Of a stretch of 52,042 nt of DNA, positions 39,401 through 46,885 are shown one piece after another (the stretch's first letter is position 1; each line of letters begins with the position of its first letter). Location of the stretch: positions 1 through 52,042 of the forward strand of contig JAJZCW010000024.1 in NCBI GenBank assembly GCA_021828865.1, in the 5' to 3' direction. Both the position numbers and the translations under genes were made by a program. Below the pieces are notes generated by a model. That model searched no databases. It worked only from the letters and a program-made list of their open reading frames with translations, and had not been told where the DNA came from. The DNA is from Bacillota bacterium (lineage in GTDB: Bacteria; Bacillota; Bacilli; Alicyclobacillales; SLC66).

Positions 39401-39512
39401 TGAGCATCCACAGATCAGTACGTGGATTCCCACTTGGTCAAAACCGTGGGCGGGCAGTAGCGGGCAGGGCGTTGTGACCAGCACAAAGTCTACAATCAAC
39501 TGGAATAGTTAA
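36489..39512 (+). CDS. Large secreted beta-propeller-like protein
   Basis: A 1007-aa exported protein. The signal peptide is KKRLLTEAAAVAVALTSLTAYA. The N-terminal half repeats a quinoprotein/YVTN-like pattern (EIWVSTQNGWLYSINPSTMQ, KYIAVTGADD, GMLFLVNPITG), suggesting a propeller that could bind a partner. The C-terminal half is rich in S, T, G, P and W, with two cysteine pairs (GCVENGNVACS and EACSLYGC). KDPNTG near residue 57 echoes the preceding protein. It has no membrane anchor or sorting motif. A pilus-tip or adhesin role is plausible from the neighbouring pilus genes but unproven. Confidence 0.75.
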   Translation: MKKRLLTEAAAVAVALTSLTAYAASNSVVMYGDTAQRTHVSTISDPYPWMPEATLTNAKDPNTGLTINNLASASTAIGAGGVMFYPVSVGSIGNNYQGINGYMIAFDVSKWTGGKPAVIGINQIPNVSNSSPVYDPNTGAAYLAAGTKFYTFTISGGRLSNTSVSIGGAGTSNYNQVVSYPLYVTAAQAGTPTDEIWVSTQNGWLYSINPSTMQVIGSVNIGQRMDASPALVTASDGTKYIAVTGADDPNGHNANYGGKSGVGMLFLVNPITGNYKYLANPYGAISSTASPVATSTGIIMWNDGEGNVFVGKIAPDGTVSILQQHPNVGDGQTSWDGESAYAENQYIEPFTDGGTYGYATINPATGAGKQYASSGQSGQLAPVGSPEISANGNMYIADAVGGIDEIQPNPQNGNLYDGTKGGWLPSFGSSEGTPLSTAAEINVGSKLNKTEPTLTLATNQGLELWINAGEYLTFETQANTGSYTSSSSTQFSQSLKLAVGTGNLPTDSGNHDVIAFDLSVNGGTQKDDVGAVGTYDAAGNPLTGSIAVSQNDLNTWLANYDKQYPSAWNTSAQNNVVVTAYAPTSTDVENYVFQGSTAERGGQAAFVTVNFPAPSASTPTAPGNPPIGCVENGNVACSSALPGYTEWRFLSPGMLGVLEGKSYPAVHSNGTNYTGGTAWKIHPITEQAITSKAAAQTTTYYSSQRNPGGINDSQTANWWNNFTIEFVNSAKTSASFNLNGTLKTTGDMLYSKRYISSWTPHWSEACSLYGCWWIWEGYTPNYSTEYLYRNVSVTETESASLNVPLGQTAWWNPSTVNVTASGSFGSGETPITPAGSSMSWSQPVWAAYGGWVSSVNGNRSSEVGITSGLGGTTGLTANSMLPGTPTDGTPANVPAPSALNGVWYSDAPIPPIPAGGDTSPQGAPTSHPFDAEHNGGVLMQPSVSASDYPQLGAGEWYVMPTYTITSGSGTFEHPQISTWIPTWSKPWAGSSGQGVVTSTKSTINWNS

Positions 39513-39523
39513 GCGTCAAATGC

Positions 39524-39559
39524 AAAAGGCCGAGGATCAGCATAGATTCTTGGCCTTTT
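39524..39559 (+). terminator. Terminator after the large secreted protein
   Basis: A 15-bp stem, AAAAGGCC with GGCCTTTT plus imperfect inner pairs, closes a 6-nt loop, ending in TTTT. Confidence 0.8.
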
Positions 39560-39720
39560 CTCGTGTTCAATAAGGGGAGTTTTAAGTTTAAAAATGGAGT
39601 TTCAGAATTTACTATGTATACTTACTCGCGGCGGCATATTTACAAGTGATTTTTAGCTAGGCATATAGCAATTATTTTCGGGCTAAGTCTACAATTAAGC
39701 TCATATCTGCATTGTGCATT
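39560..39720 (+). other. AT-rich upstream region of the pilin-like gene
   Basis: No ORF. The sequence holds TACAAT near 39690 and several AT-rich stretches that could form a promoter for the TadE-like gene. Confidence 0.3.
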
Positions 39721-39760
39721 TTTCCATCAACCCCCTTTTTATGGAGAGGGGGTTTTACCA
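39721..39760 (+). promoter_or_regulatory. TCCACC-hairpin leader, copy 2
   Basis: TTTCCATCAA, then CCCCCTTT pairs with AGAGGGGG (39731-39738 with 39745-39752) around a TTATGG loop. The 3' arm is the ribosome site, 8 nt before the TTG start at 39761. Confidence 0.7.
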
Positions 39761-40234
39761 TTGTGGGGCTTAATCACCGTTCCAGTTGGTTATCTATACA
39801 TGCTCTTGTTTGCCTTGATGATCATTGTGCAAATAACCATGGGCGGCATCGCGTTTGACCAGATGTGGACTCGTCAAGCGCTCAATAATGCGACTAGCGC
39901 CGCCGCTACGCAGGTGTCAAGTGATGGATCGGCGCTTGGTGGATCACAGGTGACGACTTCGGACGCGCAGACTATCGCCAATGAAGTCTGGAACGCCCAA
40001 AATCAGGTATGGACGCCAAGCGGTCAGCCAATACAGGCGACATTTACGACGAGCGCGAATAACCCAGACACGCCGCCCGGTCAGTACGACTCAATCACGG
40101 GAACCGCCATGGTACAACTGCAAGAGAACGGGATTAACAACTTTATCAACACTTTGTCTAAGCAGAACAACGCCAATTTTGGCGGGACGCTTACGGATAC
40201 AGTAAGTTCGAGCCTGCCGTCATCGTTGCAGTAG
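39761..40234 (+). CDS. TadE/pseudopilin-like membrane protein
   Basis: A 157-aa protein with an N-terminal membrane helix (about residues 6-30, VPVGYLYMLLFALMIIVQITM), then a long extracytoplasmic Q/N/T-rich region without cysteines. This layout is like the TadE-type minor pseudopilins that travel with TadA-TadB-TadC; assignment is from topology and context. The start is TTG, within the hairpin-leader context. A serine resolvase gene separates it from a second pseudopilin-like gene. Confidence 0.55.
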   Translation: MWGLITVPVGYLYMLLFALMIIVQITMGGIAFDQMWTRQALNNATSAAATQVSSDGSALGGSQVTTSDAQTIANEVWNAQNQVWTPSGQPIQATFTTSANNPDTPPGQYDSITGTAMVQLQENGINNFINTLSKQNNANFGGTLTDTVSSSLPSSLQ

Positions 40235-40286
40235 AGTTTGTATTGACAAGATGGGGTACACCCAAAACAGCACAAAAGTAATTCTA

Positions 40287-40331
40287 AAGTGTCTGTCAGA
40301 ATAAAGTTGTTTTTCTCTTTTCTTGACACTT
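40287..40331. promoter_or_regulatory. Possible res site or promoter of the resolvase
   Basis: AAGTGTC (40287-40293) and GACACTT (40325-40331) form an inverted repeat upstream of the resolvase gene, as resolvase subsites often do. TTGACA and TATACT-like elements also overlap here. Confidence 0.4.
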
Positions 40332-40378
40332 ATACTGCAAAGTTTAGAACCTAAGTTGACATTTAGGAGAGTGAGAGT

Positions 40379-40945
40379 ATGAACGGGCAACGGGTAGGCT
40401 ATATTCGTGTAAGCACATTAGACCAAAATACTGAAAGACAGCTAGAAGGTCTGGAATTAGATCGTATATTCAGTGATAAAGCCTCTGGGAAAGACACGAA
40501 TCGACCTCAGTTAGAGGCTATGCTTACCTATGTACGCGAAGGGGACAGTATTGTAGTGCATAGCTTGGATCGCCTTGCTCGTAATCTTGATGATTTGAGA
40601 AAAATCGTACAAGACTTAGTAAAACAAGGTGTAAAGATTGAATTTATCAAGGAAAAACTGATTTTCGATGTAGAAAACTCCCCTTATACTCTTTTGATGC
40701 TTTCGGTTATGGGTGCTTTTGCTGAGTTTGAACGTGCCATAATACGTGAGCGCCAGCGTGAGGGCATAGCCCTAGCAAAGAAAAAGGGCAAGTACACAGG
40801 CCGTAAACCTGCATTAAATCAACAACAAATCGAAGCGCTACGACAACGATTTCAAAACGGAGAGAATAGATCAGCATTAGCGAGAGATTTTGGCATTAGC
40901 CGCGAAACGCTTTATAAGTATTCGAAGCTGAAAGTAGGTGATTAG
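40379..40945 (+). CDS. Serine recombinase (resolvase/invertase family)
   Basis: A 188-aa protein. The catalytic serine is in YIRVSTLDQNTERQ near residue 12. The family motifs FSDKASGKDTNRPQ, VHSLDRLARN and FAEFERAIIRERQREG follow. The C-terminal helix-turn-helix is SALARDFGISRETLYKY. Base composition is lower in GC than in its neighbours, and it interrupts two pseudopilin-like genes, suggesting separate acquisition. Resolution of multimers or an inversion switch are possible. No inverted DNA segment or second crossover site is apparent. Confidence 0.95.
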   Translation: MNGQRVGYIRVSTLDQNTERQLEGLELDRIFSDKASGKDTNRPQLEAMLTYVREGDSIVVHSLDRLARNLDDLRKIVQDLVKQGVKIEFIKEKLIFDVENSPYTLLMLSVMGAFAEFERAIIRERQREGIALAKKKGKYTGRKPALNQQQIEALRQRFQNGENRSALARDFGISRETLYKYSKLKVGD

Positions 40946-40948
40946 TAA

Positions 40949-41407
40949 ATGGTCTTAGTTTTTGATCTATTGGCAGGGATCTTGGCGGTCTACGGTTTGG
41001 ACGTACTCATGAGCGTTTTTGCCGTATTGCTCAAAGCATTTGCGGCCTCAGTGATCATCATAAACTTTGCCCATGCCTACAGCGTGACCAATGGAGGCAT
41101 TGACCCGGCGACCAATATACCCTACAGCACAGAGGCGGCGCAGGCGTTTGGCAATATCCTGCCCGTCACAAACGCCGGAAGTGCCACGGTCAGTATGCCG
41201 CCCGTGCTAGGGCAAGAGAACACGGCGGGCAATCTGGCGCTGTTCTTGGGGCAAGACCCGCAGAATAGTGGCATGGATCAACTAACCATAGACTACGCCT
41301 TGCAACTGCCGCTAGGTATCCCAAGCTGGAACGGCGGAGCATGGACAACGGTAACGCCACAACCGATACAACTATATTACACGTTGGAATTTTATCAGGA
41401 ATGGTAA
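40949..41407 (+). CDS. Second pseudopilin-like membrane protein
   Basis: A 152-aa protein with an N-terminal hydrophobic region (about residues 2-36, LVFDLLAGILAVYGLDVLMS and beyond), followed by an extracytoplasmic G/N/P-rich region. The ATG is 4 nt after the resolvase stop. The layout resembles the 39761 protein, and both may be minor pilins. No conserved family motif is recognised. Confidence 0.55.
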   Translation: MVLVFDLLAGILAVYGLDVLMSVFAVLLKAFAASVIIINFAHAYSVTNGGIDPATNIPYSTEAAQAFGNILPVTNAGSATVSMPPVLGQENTAGNLALFLGQDPQNSGMDQLTIDYALQLPLGIPSWNGGAWTTVTPQPIQLYYTLEFYQEW

Positions 41408-41430
41408 GAACTCAACAGGAGTGATTGCGG

Positions 41431-41826
41431 ATGGCAAAACATAATATCTCAGTAGCGGCAGTGGTTGAGCATGAAGGTAAAATTTTACTTATTCGCGGGG
41501 CACAACGTGGTTGGGAAATGCCTGGCGGCGGCGTGGAAGAAAACGAAAAGCTATATGATGCACTAGTGCGCGAAGTAGCTGAGGAAACAGGTATTGAGAT
41601 ATTGCCGATCACTCCTATCACAGTGTCACAAAATCAGGCAACGGGTGTTATTAGCATCCTCTGGCTCGCTGAGTTTGTAAAGGGTGAACCTACGGCAAAC
41701 CCACCGGAGAGTTTAGATGTTGCATGGGTATCCACGCAAGAAATTGAAAAATATGTGCAATACGGAAATTTTGCAGAACGAATACGTCAGACACTAACAG
41801 GGATACCAACATTTCTGTACTCTTGA
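41431..41826 (+). CDS. Nudix hydrolase
   Basis: A 131-aa hydrolase of nucleoside-diphosphate-linked compounds. The Nudix box is complete: GGGVEENEKLYDALVREVAEETG (GX5EX7REUXEEXGU), near residues 35-57. The start at 41431 follows AACAGGAG; a TTG two codons earlier is in frame. The substrate cannot be told. It is a cargo gene just before the ATPase gene with the hairpin leader. Confidence 0.93.
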   Translation: MAKHNISVAAVVEHEGKILLIRGAQRGWEMPGGGVEENEKLYDALVREVAEETGIEILPITPITVSQNQATGVISILWLAEFVKGEPTANPPESLDVAWVSTQEIEKYVQYGNFAERIRQTLTGIPTFLYS

Positions 41827-41862
41827 GCCATTTTGCTATAAAATTACAGAGCATATTTATCC

Positions 41863-41910
41863 TTTTTCCACCTAACCCCCTTCTTAGTAGTGAGAGAAGG
41901 GGGTTAGGTT
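41863..41910 (+). promoter_or_regulatory. TCCACC-hairpin leader, copy 3 (14-bp perfect stem)
   Basis: TTTTTCCACC (41863-41872), then CCTAACCCCCTTCT (41871-41884) pairs perfectly with AGAAGGGGGTTAGG (41895-41908). The ribosome site is wholly inside the stem, which ends two bases before the ATG at 41911. Confidence 0.8.
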
Positions 41911-43356
41911 ATGTCTGATGACTTTTGGGGCGCGTCACAGGACGCATGGGATGAGGTAAATCGCGTTGAAGTCATAGACGACGATCTCTATAAGTGGCAG
42001 GAAATGGTATTAAGAGAATTGCAGGAAATTACCAACAAAGAGAACGCACAGTCAGAGGTAAGCCAAGCCACACGCGAAGCACAACTAACCGCAATAGTGG
42101 CAAACCACAAAGAAATACCGCTCAAGGCAAGACGTACCATCGTACAAACTTTGTTAGCGGATATGTTTTCATTTGGTGCCTTACAGCCTTTATGGTCTAG
42201 GTCAGAGGTTAGCGATATGCAGGTCTTTGTTCCGGTGGACGGACGCGAAAAGCAGATCATTACTTATTCGTCCGCCATTGAGGGACGGCGCATTTGGAAC
42301 GGCTCAGGCTTTCGTGACTACAGCCATGTCATGACATGGCTTAATCGCCATTTGGCGCAGTATGGGCAACATTATGACGCCGCAAAAGTCAGCATGGACG
42401 CGATGTTTCCGAACGGCGAGCGTATGCACATCATTACAGGCGTTTCAGGCTATTCGATCTTTAGGGACGGTAACTATAAGTACGTCCCATGCGTGATTAT
42501 TACCATGCGGCGCTTTACATCGGCGTTTACAACTGCGGATTTGACGGCAAGGGCGCAGGCCGTGACAGAGCCGCCGCAGTTTCCCGCCTTGCGGCAAGTG
42601 CGTCGTGAGTATCAACGCCGGAAACAATATTTTACCTATGATGGGCGCTCGCTTGATCCGGCGACAATGGATTACCTAAGAGTCATGGTGCAATTAGCAA
42701 AAAACCATATCATCAGTGGCGGCACCGGGAGTGGTAAGTCAACGCTCGCCAATGCTCTAACGGCTGAAATCCCTAACGGCACGGTGTTAATTGTCCTTGA
42801 GGAAGCCCCGGAATTACAGCCGCAAAACGACACACACGTTATCCGCGTCGTACAACGCGAGGGTGTTTTTGATTTGGCGGATGCCATGAAAGCCGCCCTA
42901 AGAATGTATCCAGACCGTGTGTTCATTGCAGAGTTGAGGGACACCTTGGCATTTACATTCTTACGTGCGATCCAATCAGGGCATGACGGATCGAGTACCA
43001 CCGTACACGCTAACACAGCCTTAGACACGATTGACGTTGTGACCAACTTTGCCGCCAATCACGAAAGTCACCCGCCCCGCGAAATGGTGCGGGATATTAT
43101 CTTTAGGCGCGTCCATACGATCATTCACGCCGAGGCTATAAAGAAACCGAACGGGATAGCCCGCATGATTGATGAGGTAGTACAACTTTTGCCTGATCAA
43201 ACGCTACACGCTGTAATGCGATTCCACCAAGTCGGCATTAACAAAGACGGCTCACTAGCTGGCTATTTTGAGTTTTTCGGGCCGGATGACAATTTTATTC
43301 AAGAAATGTTTGACCGGGGCATAGCATTGCCTGATTCGTGGGGGTGGACGGTATGA
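41911..43356 (+). CDS. CpaF/TadA-type secretion ATPase (VirB11-like)
   Basis: A 481-aa ATPase of the type II/IV secretion superfamily that powers pilus assembly. Walker A is ISGGTGSGKSTLANAL near residue 265. The Asp box and Walker B region read VLIVLEEAPELQ and PDRVFIAELRD, and the His box is SSTTVHANTALD. An N-terminal domain (about 1-180) precedes the ATPase. The neighbours TadB-like and TadC-like suggest a Tad-like pilus rather than a VirB11 hexamer alone. It overlaps the next gene by 4 nt. Confidence 0.9.
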   Translation: MSDDFWGASQDAWDEVNRVEVIDDDLYKWQEMVLRELQEITNKENAQSEVSQATREAQLTAIVANHKEIPLKARRTIVQTLLADMFSFGALQPLWSRSEVSDMQVFVPVDGREKQIITYSSAIEGRRIWNGSGFRDYSHVMTWLNRHLAQYGQHYDAAKVSMDAMFPNGERMHIITGVSGYSIFRDGNYKYVPCVIITMRRFTSAFTTADLTARAQAVTEPPQFPALRQVRREYQRRKQYFTYDGRSLDPATMDYLRVMVQLAKNHIISGGTGSGKSTLANALTAEIPNGTVLIVLEEAPELQPQNDTHVIRVVQREGVFDLADAMKAALRMYPDRVFIAELRDTLAFTFLRAIQSGHDGSSTTVHANTALDTIDVVTNFAANHESHPPREMVRDIIFRRVHTIIHAEAIKKPNGIARMIDEVVQLLPDQTLHAVMRFHQVGINKDGSLAGYFEFFGPDDNFIQEMFDRGIALPDSWGWTV

Positions 43357-44201
43357 TGATCCTGCTTTACGCACTACTGCCTGTGCTATTTGTAGTTGCC
43401 TATCTAACCTACGAGCAATTTAAGCGAGCGCCCTACGAACGTCTGCAAAAGCGTATGGGCATCAAGCGCAAGAAAGGCAAAGGGACACAAGCGGTCAGTA
43501 AGTTATTTTCAGCAAAACGCCAACTGACATATATCACTATCGCGTCAGTGGCGGGCGGGGTGATTCTGACGGTTGGCGTCCTCCATGCTTCGCCCTTCAT
43601 TGGCGCGATCATTGGAGGCGTGTTGCCTTACCTTGTGTCCGAAATGTGGAAAGAGCGCTGGTTAGACCGCTACGAAGCTGGCGTCGTACAAGCACTGGAA
43701 TATGGCGCTGGCATTTTCGAAGTCGGGGCAACCGTCGAGCAGTGGGTACGTGAAGTGGGTACAGAGATCGAAGGAAGCGCGGCGGCGGTCTTTGAAAGCG
43801 GGCGGGTGCAAGTTGAGTCCGGGCAGTTTAGCGTGGTGGACTGGCTCAAGTACACGGCGGAAACTACGCCCTCCAAGTTCTTTGCCTACACATTGTATGG
43901 CATCATTGCCAACTATGAGCAGGCATCAAGCCTAAACGTGTATATGAGAGAAACCTTAGATGAGATCGAGCATCGCAAACGTTATGAGCGGGCTATGCGC
44001 CTACAGAGGGACGAGGCCATGAAACTACTGCTATTTATCAGCTTTGCGCCTATCGCGCTTTACGCCATGTTCGCCGGAGCGATCAATGCTTATCTTGATA
44101 CCCACTTTATGCAAAACCTTGTTTTCGGCGCAGGATTAGCCGGGTATGTAGCGATCCTGTTATTTGCCCGCCGTGCGGCGACGGCAAAGCCGATGGTGTA
44201 A
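43353..44201 (+). CDS. TadB-like pilus platform protein
   Basis: A 282-aa membrane protein. Membrane spans are near residues 3-20, 60-95 (two adjacent), 225-245 and 255-273. The cytoplasmic middle region (RWLDRYEAGVVQALEYGAG and EIEHRKRYERAMRLQRDEAMK) has the pattern of the GspF/TadB platform domain. ATG 43353 overlaps the ATPase stop. It should recruit the ATPase to the membrane. Confidence 0.75.
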   Translation: MMILLYALLPVLFVVAYLTYEQFKRAPYERLQKRMGIKRKKGKGTQAVSKLFSAKRQLTYITIASVAGGVILTVGVLHASPFIGAIIGGVLPYLVSEMWKERWLDRYEAGVVQALEYGAGIFEVGATVEQWVREVGTEIEGSAAAVFESGRVQVESGQFSVVDWLKYTAETTPSKFFAYTLYGIIANYEQASSLNVYMRETLDEIEHRKRYERAMRLQRDEAMKLLLFISFAPIALYAMFAGAINAYLDTHFMQNLVFGAGLAGYVAILLFARRAATAKPMV

Positions 44202-44205
44202 GGCC

Positions 44206-44508
44206 ATGAGCGGCTTATTTACGATATTGGCGATCTGGCTATATTTTCGCTCACGACGAGTAAGGGAAATTGGCATCAGCGAAGAAATAACATTTTTTGG
44301 CAAGTACCGCGAGCAAGTCCCTATTTGGCGCATCTTTGCAATGACCGCCGTTGTGATCGCCAAAATCAGCACATGGCAGTTTTATTGGCTGTTCGTGGCG
44401 TCTATCTTGTTCCGTTTGTTGGCTCAATCGGACGAGGCGCGAGCGCATAGATGGTACAAGCTGGCGGTGGCGTTTGACGTGGCGGCGATTGTGGCGATGT
44501 GGGCGTAA
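44206..44508 (+). CDS. Hypothetical small membrane protein
   Basis: A 100-aa protein starting 5 nt after the TadB-like gene. It has hydrophobic segments near residues 3-13, 42-65 and 85-100 and a basic, aromatic cytoplasmic segment (YFRSRRVREIG). Its ribosome site is weak, so translational coupling is likely. It may be a partner of the pilus platform; no family is recognised. Confidence 0.65.
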   Translation: MSGLFTILAIWLYFRSRRVREIGISEEITFFGKYREQVPIWRIFAMTAVVIAKISTWQFYWLFVASILFRLLAQSDEARAHRWYKLAVAFDVAAIVAMWA

Positions 44509-44555
44509 TGCCTTTTTCCGCCAAGCTCATCTAGGATTGCAAAGGAGGGAATTGT

Positions 44556-44768
44556 ATCATTATACGGGTTGATCTCACCAATGGCGTAGACGGCATAGAA
44601 AAACTTTGGATAGATACCGAGCGAAAAACAGTAGAGTATCAAGGTAAGTCAGTAGAGTTAATTGATATAATATCCCTTCAAGTGGGGTTAATGCCGGAAA
44701 TCCTTACAGTGCCAGCTATTAAGGGGATGTATAAATATTCCGTGCTACGTGTTGCAATATTTCGCTGA
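44556..44768 (+). CDS. 70-aa ORF with strong ribosome site but no AUG/GUG/UUG start
   Basis: A frame of 71 codons begins after an in-frame stop near 44531 and ends TGA at 44766-44768. AAAGGAGGG lies 6 nt before ATC (44556) and 9 nt before ATT (44559). No ATG, GTG or TTG occurs in frame until codon 46 (LMPEILTVPAIKG). Residues include RVDLTNGVDGIEKLWID. An AUU or AUC start (as in infC), a decayed gene, or a sequencing change are all possible. No family is recognised. Confidence 0.4.
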   Translation: MIIRVDLTNGVDGIEKLWIDTERKTVEYQGKSVELIDIISLQVGLMPEILTVPAIKGMYKYSVLRVAIFR

Positions 44769-44779
44769 CGAATAATGTC

Positions 44780-44828
44780 TTTTTCCACCAAACCCCTTCT
44801 CTATTAGGAGAGAGAGGGGGGTTTTTTA
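44780..44828 (+). promoter_or_regulatory. TCCACC-hairpin leader, copy 4
   Basis: TTTTTCCACC, then AACCCCTTCTCT pairs with the purine-rich AGAGAGAGGGGGGTT arm (about 11 bp, one bulge), T6 and ATG at 44829. TAATGT lies 9 nt upstream and may be the -10. Confidence 0.75.
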
Positions 44829-45428
44829 ATGCTCACAGAGTCGGAACTAGTCAAAATCGGGCGCGAGGGCGAACGTCTGACCGCTAATGTATTACGCAAA
44901 GTATTTGGCGATCAGGTGCGGCTCTACAACAATTTGTACTTTACCGACTCAAAAGGTAAGCCGTATCAGGTGGATAGTCTGGCCTTAACGCCGTGGGGCT
45001 TGTTAGTGATTGAAACTAAGCACTGGAATGGGAGCGTATATGGCAAAGTGGACGCCGAGCGCTGGCGCTATGTGCCTCATGGCAGGCATATGCGAGCGCG
45101 AACGGTGTACAGTCCGATCCGGCAGAACCGGGGACATGTGGGTAAATTGCGAGGCACCTTGGGGCGTGCTTTGCCAATGTACTCTTGCATCGTGTTTTCG
45201 CACCACGGCGTTGATCTTGAACTAACGCCGCAAAGTATCCCGAATGTTTACAGCTTGATAAAGTTTGAGATATTTTTGGCAGATTTACGTAAGAGGCCAG
45301 TAGTTTTAACAGATGAGGATATGCAAAAGTATCATGAAACCATTATGCAAGTGCGGTGCATTGACCAAAAAACGCAACTAGCGCAAGTAAAGTACGCCAA
45401 GAGAGCGAAACGGAGGTATGGACAGTGA
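44829..45428 (+). CDS. NERD-domain nuclease-related protein
   Basis: A 199-aa protein with the NERD domain near residues 11-125: REGERLTANVLRKVF, YQVDSLALTPWGLLVIETKHWNGSVYG and the QNRGHVGKLRGTLG helix. The VD-x(9-11)-ExK pattern (VDSLALTPWGLLVIETK) is the likely metal-binding nuclease core. NERD proteins are often on plasmids and mobile elements. The 84-aa gene overlaps its end, hinting at a pair. Confidence 0.9.
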   Translation: MLTESELVKIGREGERLTANVLRKVFGDQVRLYNNLYFTDSKGKPYQVDSLALTPWGLLVIETKHWNGSVYGKVDAERWRYVPHGRHMRARTVYSPIRQNRGHVGKLRGTLGRALPMYSCIVFSHHGVDLELTPQSIPNVYSLIKFEIFLADLRKRPVVLTDEDMQKYHETIMQVRCIDQKTQLAQVKYAKRAKRRYGQ

Positions 45429-45679
45429 GAAGCAAAGAGGCATTAAGGAATATGTGCTTAGAACTACCTTACGAGTGCTATATCAGGTGTGCAGGTGAAA
45501 CGTATAAAGTCACTGGCACACGTAAAGAAGGCGGGGAATGGCTTGCTATTGCCACTTTTGCGTCAGGAGCTAGAATGCCCGAATGGGATATTAAGACGAG
45601 GGCTTACTTAGCAGAGGAGTACAACAGATGCAAATATCATCACTGCTCAGAAGAGGCAGGCGAAGCATGGCGACGCTAA
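45425..45679 (+). CDS. Hypothetical 84-aa protein overlapping the NERD gene
   Basis: Starts with GTG at 45425, overlapping the last codon and stop of the NERD gene, after CGGAGGTATGG. It has five cysteines (MCLELPYECYIRCAG and RCKYHHCSEEAG), so metal binding is possible, and a TYKVTGTRKEGGEWLAI beta segment. No family is recognised. The tight overlap implies co-expression with the nuclease-like protein. Confidence 0.65.
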   Translation: MRSKEALRNMCLELPYECYIRCAGETYKVTGTRKEGGEWLAIATFASGARMPEWDIKTRAYLAEEYNRCKYHHCSEEAGEAWRR

Positions 45680-45699
45680 AACGATAGGGAGGGATTAAC

Positions 45700-46578
45700 A
45701 TGCTATGGCTCCTATTTTTACTCTTCCCGGTGATAGGCGCGTGGTTGGCGTGGCCTGTGGCGGCGCGGGTTGATCCTTATGTGGGCGATACGTTTTGGCG
45801 CGTCCGTTTAGCTTATCGGAAGCTAGACGCAAAATCACCAATGCTCAAGATTCGGACTCTGACTTATGGTTATCTTGAAGCCGCAATACCGAGAGCTTGG
45901 TTAGCCCCATTAGAGCGGATTTTAACGTTGGCGGGGCGTCCGGGTGGTATGAACGCTATCGACGTGCTATTGATACAGGCAGGCATTGTGGCAGGCATGA
46001 GCATGTTAGACATGTGGGCGAAAAAGACTTCACCCGTGTTCCTCCTGTTCCTGACCGCCGCAGTAGTGACTATGCCTTGGCGTCGATGGCTTTCCCGGAT
46101 ACAGGCGCGGCGGTTAAGCGCGGCAGAGCAAATACGTGGGTTGAAGCGCCGCTATGTGTCTCTGTTAAGGCAAGGCACACCGTTTGAGGACTCGCTGAGG
46201 ATCATCGCAAAAGAAGCACAAGGCGATTTTGGCGAAGTGTTCCGAAGACGATTGAAAGAGGGACGCATGAGGGGTTTATCCGAGGCTTTAACAGACCTGC
46301 AACGCGAGTTTAAAGTCGCTGAATTAACGCGATTTGTACAGGCTGTTAAGGTGGCAGACCGTAACTCTATGGCGGCGCTGGCGGATATTGTTGAAAAACA
46401 AGTGCGCGAAGAAACTGCCAAGCTAGATGACTTTATAGAACGTCGCAAAGCCAGTGTCGTCAATAAAATGCGTGGTTTTACGGCATTAGCGTTTGTCTAC
46501 ATGCTAGTGTTTGCGGGCTATTTCGGGTTTAAGGTTGCAATGGCGTATTTTTCGACGCACAGCATTTTTGGCCTATAG
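45700..46578 (+). CDS. TadC-like pilus platform protein
   Basis: A 292-aa membrane protein. Hydrophobic segments lie near residues 2-22, 85-108, 110-130 and 253-275. The cytoplasmic region between them (GLKRRYVSLLRQGTPFEDSL, ELTRFVQAVKVADRN and VREETAKLDDFIERRKASVV) matches the T2SSF/TadC domain. AGGGAGGG precedes the ATG. Two platform genes with one ATPase is the Tad arrangement. Confidence 0.75.
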   Translation: MLWLLFLLFPVIGAWLAWPVAARVDPYVGDTFWRVRLAYRKLDAKSPMLKIRTLTYGYLEAAIPRAWLAPLERILTLAGRPGGMNAIDVLLIQAGIVAGMSMLDMWAKKTSPVFLLFLTAAVVTMPWRRWLSRIQARRLSAAEQIRGLKRRYVSLLRQGTPFEDSLRIIAKEAQGDFGEVFRRRLKEGRMRGLSEALTDLQREFKVAELTRFVQAVKVADRNSMAALADIVEKQVREETAKLDDFIERRKASVVNKMRGFTALAFVYMLVFAGYFGFKVAMAYFSTHSIFGL

Positions 46579-46590
46579 CTCATAAACGTG

Positions 46591-46632
46591 TTTTTCCACC
46601 CTGTCCCTTCTAGTGATAGAAGGGCTTTTATT
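46591..46632 (+). promoter_or_regulatory. TCCACC-hairpin leader, copy 5
   Basis: TTTTTCCACC (46591-46600), then CCCTTCTA pairs perfectly with TAGAAGGG (46605-46612 with 46617-46624). A T-rich run follows. A TTG at 46634 has the same spacing as start codons in other copies; a GTG at 46667 has a second ribosome site. Confidence 0.7.
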
Positions 46633-46666
46633 TTTGTTTATCACCACTTTGAGGAGGAGGTTGAAC

Positions 46667-46885
46667 GTGTTGAGCAAGAACAGCAAGTTTTTGATTATTG
46701 TCGTAGAAATCCTGATGGCAGTTGTGGTGGTCTTTACAATCTACGGTGCGATCAAAGGTGCATATATCGGCCTGATCGTTACCGCTTTGGCGCTTGGCGC
46801 AATGTATAGACAGTTCCGCGTTTTGAAGAGTCTGAAAGCTGACAACGCCAACGACGAAGAGGAGGGCGAAAACGATGAAGAGTAA
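46667..46885 (+). CDS. Small two-TM membrane protein
   Basis: A 72-aa protein (83 aa if it begins at TTG 46634). Two hydrophobic helices lie near residues 8-26 and 30-46 (FLIIVVEILMAVVVVFTIYG and IGLIVTALALGAM), then an acidic tail (NANDEEEGENDEE). GGAGGAGG lies 6 nt before the GTG at 46667. The next gene starts inside its tail. It may be a small pilus or transfer subunit; no family is recognised. Confidence 0.65.
   Translation: MLSKNSKFLIIVVEILMAVVVVFTIYGAIKGAYIGLIVTALALGAMYRQFRVLKSLKADNANDEEEGENDEE

Noticed and set aside
39721..39760. Simple terminators rather than a regulatory family for the TCCACC leaders
   Set aside because: The stems and T-runs could be terminators alone, but the repeated TCCACC motif and the ribosome site in the 3' arm go beyond that; terminator action may still coexist.
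46588..46809. Alternative plus-strand frame rich in aromatic and Arg residues
   Set aside because: It overlaps the better supported small membrane protein in another frame and has no ribosome site.
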